Source: Verrucomicrobiota bacterium
GTDB lineage: Bacteria; Verrucomicrobiota; Verrucomicrobiia; Limisphaerales; CANJSG01
Assembly: GCA_947476875.1 (NCBI GenBank)
Contig: CANJSG010000019.1
Coordinates: 1-32,472, forward strand
Length of the DNA: 32,472 bases
Reading direction: 5' to 3'
Shown: positions 26,534-32,472 of the stretch, one piece after another
Layout: every line of letters starts with the position of its first letter
Numbering within the stretch: position 1 is the first letter of the stretch
The notes under the pieces: generated by a model
The model's database searches: none
The model's input: the letters and a program-made list of their open reading frames with translations, nothing else
Told to the model about the DNA's origin: nothing
Position numbers and translations under genes: made by a program

Positions 26534-27886
26534 TCAAGCCAACCCGTTGATCCCGCCGGTGCTGTTCCCGAAACGTTTTACGTCGTCGCCGACCTGCATG
26601 CGGTTGAGCACTTCGACAAGCAGGTTGGCCATCGGCGTGTGCGGGACGGACTTGATGTGGCGACCGGTCTTGAGCGTGCCGCCCGCGCCGCCGGCGAGGA
26701 GGACGGGAAGGTTGTGGACGATGTGGCTGCCGCCCTGGCCCAGCTCGGAGCCGAAAAGGAGCATCGAGTTGTCGAGCAGCGTGCCGTCGCCCTCGGGGAT
26801 GGAGCGCATCTTCTCGACGAGATAGCCGAAGCACGAGGCGTGGTAGCGGTTGAGCGCGGTGTAGATGTCGCCCTTGCCGGGCGCATCGGGATAATGCGAG
26901 ATGCTGTGGTGCTGCTCCTTCAGGCCGCTCTCGGGATAGACGTTCCACGATGCGCCATAGCCGAACATCATCGAAGCGACGCGCGTGTTGTCGGTCTGGA
27001 AGGCGAGGGCCATCAGGTCGAGCATGGCGCGGATGTGTTCCTGGATGGTCTGCGGGGTCTGCGGTGCGACAAGGTTGGTTGGGATGGTCGGCTTCCAGGA
27101 ACCACGATGCGCCTCGGCCACGATGATCCGGTTGATGCGTTTCTCCACGTCGCGGACGGCCTCGAAGTATTGGTCGAGCTTGTGTTTGTCCGCATTGCTG
27201 ACCTGGCCCCGCAGGCGCTTGGCATCCTGGAGCACGTGGTCGAGCACGCTGCGGTCGTCCTCCGTCTGGGTGGCGAGTGAGAGTTCGTCCTTGCCGGGCT
27301 CGGCCTTGTTGACGAGGTGGCGGAAGAGCCGGTCGAAGGCGTTACGCGGATTGATCTCCTTGGGCACCGGCGTGGTGGCGGAGTTCCACGCGATGTTGCG
27401 CGTGTAGACGCAGGAGAACCCGTCGCAGCTTCCCTGTTGCTGGAGCGTCTCGGGCAGGCCGAGTTCCAGCGAGGGCAGGCGGGTGAACTGCCCGATGCGG
27501 CGCGCGGCGAACTGGTCCGCCGAGATGCCGACGTAGGGGCTGCCTTCCTTCGGCGACGCGCCGGTGAGGAATCCCGCGATGGCGCGGTGATGCGGCGCCT
27601 CCTTGCAGAGATCGTTCGAGAGCCCGGAGAAGACGAGGAGCTCCTTCTTCACGGACTCAAGCGGCTTGAGGGCCTCGGGCAGCACGGTGAGCGCTCCCTC
27701 TTCCTTCGGAAACCAGGTGCTGGGCCGGACCCCGTTCGGGCAGAGGATGACCCCGAGACGCGTCGGCGGAAGGGCCTTGGCCGCGGCCTTCGAGACCGGC
27801 GACATCACGTCAAGCAATGGGAGCGCGAGGATCGCACCGGAGCCGCGGAGGAAGGTTCGCCGGGAGAGTTGCCAGGGCTTATTCAT
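26534..27886 (-). CDS. DUF1552 domain protein, Tat-exported (copy 3)
   Basis: MNKPWQLSRRTFLRGSGAILALPLLDVMSPVSKAAA...TRLGVILCPNGVRPSTWFPKEEG. Confidence 0.88.
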   Translation of the reverse strand: MNKPWQLSRRTFLRGSGAILALPLLDVMSPVSKAAAKALPPTRLGVILCPNGVRPSTWFPKEEGALTVLPEALKPLESVKKELLVFSGLSNDLCKEAPHHRAIAGFLTGASPKEGSPYVGISADQFAARRIGQFTRLPSLELGLPETLQQQGSCDGFSCVYTRNIAWNSATTPVPKEINPRNAFDRLFRHLVNKAEPGKDELSLATQTEDDRSVLDHVLQDAKRLRGQVSNADKHKLDQYFEAVRDVEKRINRIIVAEAHRGSWKPTIPTNLVAPQTPQTIQEHIRAMLDLMALAFQTDNTRVASMMFGYGASWNVYPESGLKEQHHSISHYPDAPGKGDIYTALNRYHASCFGYLVEKMRSIPEGDGTLLDNSMLLFGSELGQGGSHIVHNLPVLLAGGAGGTLKTGRHIKSVPHTPMANLLVEVLNRMQVGDDVKRFGNSTGGINGLA

Positions 27887-30281
27887 GGTTGGATGCAGAG
27901 GTCATCTGCGGGTTTTGACGGAACTGGAAGGGGAAACTTTTCACGATGCCCACGATGAGCGCCGAGGTCTTGTCCTGCTCGCGGTCGATTGACGAGGCGA
28001 TCTCACGAACAGGGCCTTCGTCGTAGAACTCAAGACCGCGCCGGAGGGCGAAGGTCAGCAGGCGTTCGGTCAGATTATGGCGGAAGAGGGCGCGCTTCTC
28101 GGTGAGGAGGAATTTCCTGAGTTCATCCGGGCCGTTGATGGTGCGGCCGCCGGGCATTTGGCCGGAAACGTCGAGCGGTTTGCCGGCGTCTTCCTCGCGC
28201 CACGCGCCGACGTTGTCGTAGTTCTCCAGCGCGAATCCGATGGGATCGATCTTGGCGTGGCAGCCGGCGCAGTTCGGATCGGAGCGATGCTGCGAAAGGC
28301 GCGCGCGGAGGGGGAGCTTCGGACCATCCTTCTCCTCCTTGGGCAACTGCGGGACATCGGGCGGCGGAGGCGGAGGCGGCGTGCCGAGGAGGACGTCGAG
28401 AACCCACTTGCCGCGGCCCGAGGGATTCGTGTCCTTCGGATGCGACACCGCCAGATGGACCGCGGCCATGCCGAGCACGCCGCCCCGGCGCTTCGCGGCG
28501 TCGCCGGTGAGGGCGACCTTGCGGAACTCGCGGCCCTTCACCTCGGGCAGGCCGTAGTGCTTGGCGAGCGCCTCGTTGACGAAGGCGTAGTCGGCTTCGA
28601 GCAGTTCGGTGATCGGGCGATCCTCGCGCACGAGATGGTCGAAGAAACTGACGACCTCCTCGCGCAGGTCCTCGCGTTCCCGGAGGTTGTTCGGGTGGAA
28701 CTTTCCGTCGCGATGGACGGCGAAAAGGCTGCCCAGCCCGAGCCACTGCGGCGCGAAGTTGTCGGCCAGCGCGCGCGACTTCACATCCTTCAACATGCGA
28801 CGCGTCTGGGCTTCGAGGACGGTGGGCTCGTGCAAGGTGCCGTTGGCCGCGACGCGCATGAGTTCCGCGTCGGGCATGGAACTCCACAGGAAATAGGAGA
28901 GGCGGTTGGCCAGCTCGAAGTCCGTGACGCGATAGGCTTCGCGGGTGCTGCGGTCGTGCTCGATGTGGAAAAGGAAATCGGGCGAGACGAGCACGGCCTT
29001 CAGCGTGAGTTTGATGGCGTCCTCAAAGGTGTCGCCGCGTTGCGAGGCACGATCGAAGAATCCCAGCAGCCTTTCGATCTCGTCGGCGACCACGGGACGG
29101 CGGAAGGCTTTGCCGGCGAAATTGGCGACGATCTTCCGCGCCGCGTCCTTGGGTTTCAGGTCGGGGCCGGGCCGGGCGACGAGGAGGTTGTCGAGGATCT
29201 CCTTCGCCTTGGCCTCGTTCTCCACCACGGGACCGATGACCTCGATGGACAGGAGGCCCACGCGGTTGAAGCGACGGGCGATGTCGGTGGCGTTGGTGGC
29301 CACGCCCATGCCTTCCATCTCCAGCTTGATGTCGTGGCGGCCGGCGCGGACGACGGCCTTGAGGACGGGCTCCTCCGTCGTGCCGGGACCGCGCGTGGGC
29401 ACACCGGTTTCGGCGACGCGATGGGCATCGAGCTTGAGTTTGAGCGAGGGACCGCGCTTCGCGTCCTCGGCCTTGTCGCCCCAGAGCCGGACTTTGAAAC
29501 GGTAGAGGCCCGTGTGCGGGAACTCATGGCTGAACGTGACGCCGCCCGTGTGGAAGAGCAGATGAGCGTTGGTCGTCACCTCGTGCTCGGGAGCGCCGAC
29601 GGGGAAATCGACCTTCTCATCGTCGCCGGAAAGGCCGAACTGGCGGACGTATTCGAGCTTCCTTGGATCGAACGACCAGCTCTTCGCCGGCGGCACGAAG
29701 ACGCGGTCGAGGACGTAGGCCGCCGATTGGAGATACTTCTCGAGATGGACCGAGGAGACCTCCTGCACGTCGCCGATCTGGTCGAAGCCGAAGGTCGCCT
29801 CGTCGGTCGGCAGATCGTCCGCCACTTCCATGCCGGTGCCGACGAGGTCGCGGATCGTGTTGCGATACTGCGTGCGCGTCAGCCGGTGCGACGGCATGTA
29901 GCCGGGATTGCGGAAGCGGTCGGGCTCGAAGTGGTCGAGCTTCCAGCGCAGCCAGTCGGTGACGTTCCTGCGCGAGGCGGCGTCGGGCTGCTTCGCGTCC
30001 TCGGGCGGCATGTTGGTGGTCGAGAGTTGCTCGATGACCTCCTCGAGGCGGGCGCGATGGCGGTAGAGGGACGTCTCGTCCTTGAAGATGTCGAGGTTGA
30101 TGCCGCCCTTGGTCTTCTCGGCGTTGTGGCACTTGGCGCAATAGGCGTCGAGGAACGGCCGGGCGTCCTTGGCGAAGTCCAGCTTCGGCTCCGGCGCGGC
30201 GTGGGAGGCGATGGACAAGCCCATCCCCAGCAAGGCCAGCGCTCCTAAGAGCGGCTGACGGAAGCTGGCGTGTGGTTGCAT
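27879..30281 (-). CDS. DUF1592-family (PSCyt-like) c-type cytochrome protein (copy 3)
   Basis: AYCAKCHNAEKTKGGINLDIF, FLWSSMPDAELMRVA, LLGTPPPPPPPDVPQLP, CAGCHAKIDPIGFALENYDNVGAWRE; signal peptide; 8-bp overlap with the DUF1552 gene. Confidence 0.88.
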   Translation of the reverse strand: MQPHASFRQPLLGALALLGMGLSIASHAAPEPKLDFAKDARPFLDAYCAKCHNAEKTKGGINLDIFKDETSLYRHRARLEEVIEQLSTTNMPPEDAKQPDAASRRNVTDWLRWKLDHFEPDRFRNPGYMPSHRLTRTQYRNTIRDLVGTGMEVADDLPTDEATFGFDQIGDVQEVSSVHLEKYLQSAAYVLDRVFVPPAKSWSFDPRKLEYVRQFGLSGDDEKVDFPVGAPEHEVTTNAHLLFHTGGVTFSHEFPHTGLYRFKVRLWGDKAEDAKRGPSLKLKLDAHRVAETGVPTRGPGTTEEPVLKAVVRAGRHDIKLEMEGMGVATNATDIARRFNRVGLLSIEVIGPVVENEAKAKEILDNLLVARPGPDLKPKDAARKIVANFAGKAFRRPVVADEIERLLGFFDRASQRGDTFEDAIKLTLKAVLVSPDFLFHIEHDRSTREAYRVTDFELANRLSYFLWSSMPDAELMRVAANGTLHEPTVLEAQTRRMLKDVKSRALADNFAPQWLGLGSLFAVHRDGKFHPNNLREREDLREEVVSFFDHLVREDRPITELLEADYAFVNEALAKHYGLPEVKGREFRKVALTGDAAKRRGGVLGMAAVHLAVSHPKDTNPSGRGKWVLDVLLGTPPPPPPPDVPQLPKEEKDGPKLPLRARLSQHRSDPNCAGCHAKIDPIGFALENYDNVGAWREEDAGKPLDVSGQMPGGRTINGPDELRKFLLTEKRALFRHNLTERLLTFALRRGLEFYDEGPVREIASSIDREQDKTSALIVGIVKSFPFQFRQNPQMTSASNHE

Positions 30282-30539
30282 AGAGACGAGGCTACCAGAC
30301 GGACAAGATCACGGAAGCCTTCAAAGCGTCCAACCTCGGTGCCTCCGCATCAGGCACGGACTGGGCGCATCGAACTTTCTTGTAGGGTTGCGCTTCTATC
30401 CGATCTTAAGCCTGAGGGGCTTCACCCAGAATAGCCGCAGGTGAAATCCACGGACCCGACGTGAAACGAACGCAACCCTGTGCGGGGTTGAACGGTTTGG
30501 TTGGAGGACCGGTTACAGTTCCACCCCTTCAGGTCACTA

Positions 30540-30557
30540 CGCCAATTCCGCCACTCC
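30540..30557 (-). other. 18-nt tRNA-Leu 5'-end-like sequence (acceptor/D-arm), not an intact tRNA
   Basis: Minus strand GGAGTGGCGGAATTGGCG resembles tRNA-Leu 5' regions. No GTTCGA-type T-loop or matching 3' acceptor found downstream. Confidence 0.25.
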
Positions 30558-30585
30558 GTGGGAATGCGCCCACCACAGCGAAATG

Positions 30586-31971
30586 TCATGCCAGCAACGC
30601 CTGAACCACGTTCCCATGCACATCGGTCAACCGATAGTCGCGGCCGCCGTGGCGGAAGGTGAGCTTCTCATGGTCCATGCCGAGCAGGTGCAGGATGGTG
30701 GCGTGGAAGTCGTGGACGTGGACGCGGTTTTCGGCGACCGCCGCCCCGATGTCGTCCGTGCTGCCGTAACTGGTTCCGGCCTTCACGCCCGCGCCGGCAA
30801 GCCAGGAGGAATAGCAGGCGCTGTGGTGTCCGCGGCCCTTGTCGCCATCGACGCCCGGTGTGCGCCCGAACTCCGTGGTCCAGACGACAAGCGTGTCTTC
30901 AAGCATGCCGCGCTGCTTGAGGTCTTTCAGCAAGCCCGCCACCGGCTGGTCGAGATTCTTGGCGTGTTTCGCGTGTTCGGCCATGTCGCCGTGCTGGTCC
31001 CAATTGTGGCTGGAGCTGCCGTCCACAAGTTCGACAAACCGCACGCCCCGCTCGACGAGCCTTCGCGCGACGACACAGGGCCAGCCGAAGCCGTCGGTCT
31101 GGCCACGCTTCATGCCATAGAGCGCGAGCGTGTCATCGCTCTCCTTCGAGAGATCGAAGACCTCGCGCGCCTCGGTCTGCATGTGGAAGGCGGTCTCGAA
31201 GGTGCGGATGCGGGCGGCGAGTTCGCTGTCCTGACCCCGAGCTTGGAGATGGCGCTGGTTCAACGTGCCGGCTAGGCCGAGCTCCAACTCCTGGACGGAC
31301 GACTGCTTCGTGCGGCGGTCGAGATTGGCGATGGGTTCCTTGCCCGGCACGACGCGGACGCCCTGATGGTAGGCGGGTAGGAAATCGTTGTTGAAGATCT
31401 GCGTGCCGGCGTAGGGCGAACCTGCGGAGATGGCGACGAACGAAGGCAGGTTTTGGTTCACCGTTCCAAGCCCGTGGCTGATCCATGAGCCGATGCTGGG
31501 CCGCGAGAAGAAGAACGAGCCCGTGTGGATGCCGAGCGTGGCCTGATAGTGTTCGTTGTCGTCGGACTTCATCGACTTGATGAGGCAGACGTCGTCCATG
31601 CATTCGCGCAGGTGCGGGAAAAGGTCGCTGACCATCGTGCCGCACTTGCCACCGGGCTTGAAGTCCCAGCCGGGCTTGAGCAGTCGACGTTGCTGGTTCG
31701 AGAGACCGCCGCCGATGCCCATGGTTTTACCGTCCGCTGCGAAGAGCTTCGGTTTGTGGTCGAAGGTGTCCATGTGCGAAACGCCGCCATTGGAGAAGAT
31801 GAAGATGACGCGTTTGGCCTTGGCCGGGAAATGCGGCGGCTTGGGCGAAAGCGGATCGGGGGCGGCATCCTCGGCCAACAGATTCGACACGAGCCCGGGC
31901 AACAGCAGGGAGCTTCCAACCAGCGAACGGATGACTTCGCGACGGCTGAAGTGGGGATGGCGGGTGTTCAT
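30586..31971 (-). CDS. DUF1501 domain protein, exported
   Basis: MNTRHPHFSRREVIRSLVGSSLLLPGL...KRVIFIFSNGGVSHMDTFDHKPKL...VVWTTEFGRTPGVDGDKGRGHHSACYSSWLAGAGVKAGTSYGSTDD; DUF1501 signature. Confidence 0.9.
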   Translation of the reverse strand: MNTRHPHFSRREVIRSLVGSSLLLPGLVSNLLAEDAAPDPLSPKPPHFPAKAKRVIFIFSNGGVSHMDTFDHKPKLFAADGKTMGIGGGLSNQQRRLLKPGWDFKPGGKCGTMVSDLFPHLRECMDDVCLIKSMKSDDNEHYQATLGIHTGSFFFSRPSIGSWISHGLGTVNQNLPSFVAISAGSPYAGTQIFNNDFLPAYHQGVRVVPGKEPIANLDRRTKQSSVQELELGLAGTLNQRHLQARGQDSELAARIRTFETAFHMQTEAREVFDLSKESDDTLALYGMKRGQTDGFGWPCVVARRLVERGVRFVELVDGSSSHNWDQHGDMAEHAKHAKNLDQPVAGLLKDLKQRGMLEDTLVVWTTEFGRTPGVDGDKGRGHHSACYSSWLAGAGVKAGTSYGSTDDIGAAVAENRVHVHDFHATILHLLGMDHEKLTFRHGGRDYRLTDVHGNVVQALLA

Positions 31972-31978
31972 GTTGGGT

Positions 31979-32472
31979 TCAATCGATGTAGACGAATTCG
32001 TTCAGCCTCAGGATCGCCCGGACCATGGGCTGCCACGCTTCCGCTTCGAGTTGGTCCGGAGCGGTGCCGGATTCCGTGAGCCGGGTGCGCGCTGCTTTCA
32101 GGAACGTGCGGCATTGCTCGATCTCGGGCCGTTCGGTAGTTCGTCCGAGCGCGGAACGGTAGGCGAACTGGATCCGTCCCGGTTCATCCTTGGCGAACGG
32201 GACGATGCGCTTGGCGAATTCCCGGGACTGCTCGTGGACGAACGGATCGTTCAACAGGAAGAGAGCCTGCAGCGGCGTGGTGCTCGATGTCCGAACGGCG
32301 GTGCTGGCCGACGGATCGGCGCCGTCGAAGATGGCGAGATACGGATGGCGCTGAATCCGCTGGGTCATGAGGTAGACACTGCGCCGCTTCGAGTCGTAGA
32401 CGGCCTTGAAGGGATTGTGCTGGGTGAACTTCCACTCCGCCTGTGGCGGGAACGGATGCGCTCCGGCGGGCG
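31979..32472 (-). CDS. DUF1553 (PSCyt2-type) domain protein, C-terminal part only; continues past the right edge
   Basis: Frame open to 32472: PAGAHPFPPQAEWKFTQHNPFKAVYDSKRRSVYLMTQRIQRHPYLAIFDGADPSASTAVRTSSTTPLQALFLLNDPFVHEQSREFAKRI; DUF1553 C-terminal signature. Confidence 0.85.
   Translation of the reverse strand, partial: PAGAHPFPPQAEWKFTQHNPFKAVYDSKRRSVYLMTQRIQRHPYLAIFDGADPSASTAVRTSSTTPLQALFLLNDPFVHEQSREFAKRIVPFAKDEPGRIQFAYRSALGRTTERPEIEQCRTFLKAARTRLTESGTAPDQLEAEAWQPMVRAILRLNEFVYID

Noticed and set aside
28077-30248. 723-aa plus-strand ORF
   Set aside because: Fully antisense to DUF1592 copy 3, which has clear domain motifs and signal peptide; no motif on this strand.
30540-30600. Intact tRNA-Leu gene
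   Set aside because: Only the 5' acceptor/D-arm-like stretch matches; no T-loop GTTCGA-type motif or complementary 3' acceptor found.

Overview
GC-rich bacterial chromosome segment. Gene content suggests the Verrucomicrobia/Planctomycetes group (inference). Nearly every gene is on the minus strand, and the only confident plus-strand gene is a PAS-AraC regulator. (1) Positions 1-5279 carry one very large secreted repeat protein, open at the left edge and absent from the supplied ORF track. It contains at least eight ~207-aa super-repeats. (2) Positions 5515-13199 hold a tightly coupled cluster: DUF2911, large secreted PIG-L protein, 49-aa membrane peptide (also absent from the ORF track), sodium:solute symporter, compact BshC-like protein, BshB-type deacetylase, BshA-type glycosyltransferase. 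This looks like a bacillithiol-type thiol pathway fused with a secreted hydrolase and transporter module. (3) Positions 13360-32472 hold three paralogous DUF1592-family cytochrome / DUF1552 Tat-protein pairs, a TolB-like protein, an esterase divergent from the AraC regulator, and a DUF1501/DUF1553 pair cut by the right edge. Two probable gene remnants and a tRNA-Leu-like fragment lie in intergenic regions. No CRISPR array, rRNA, intact tRNA or transposase was recognised.
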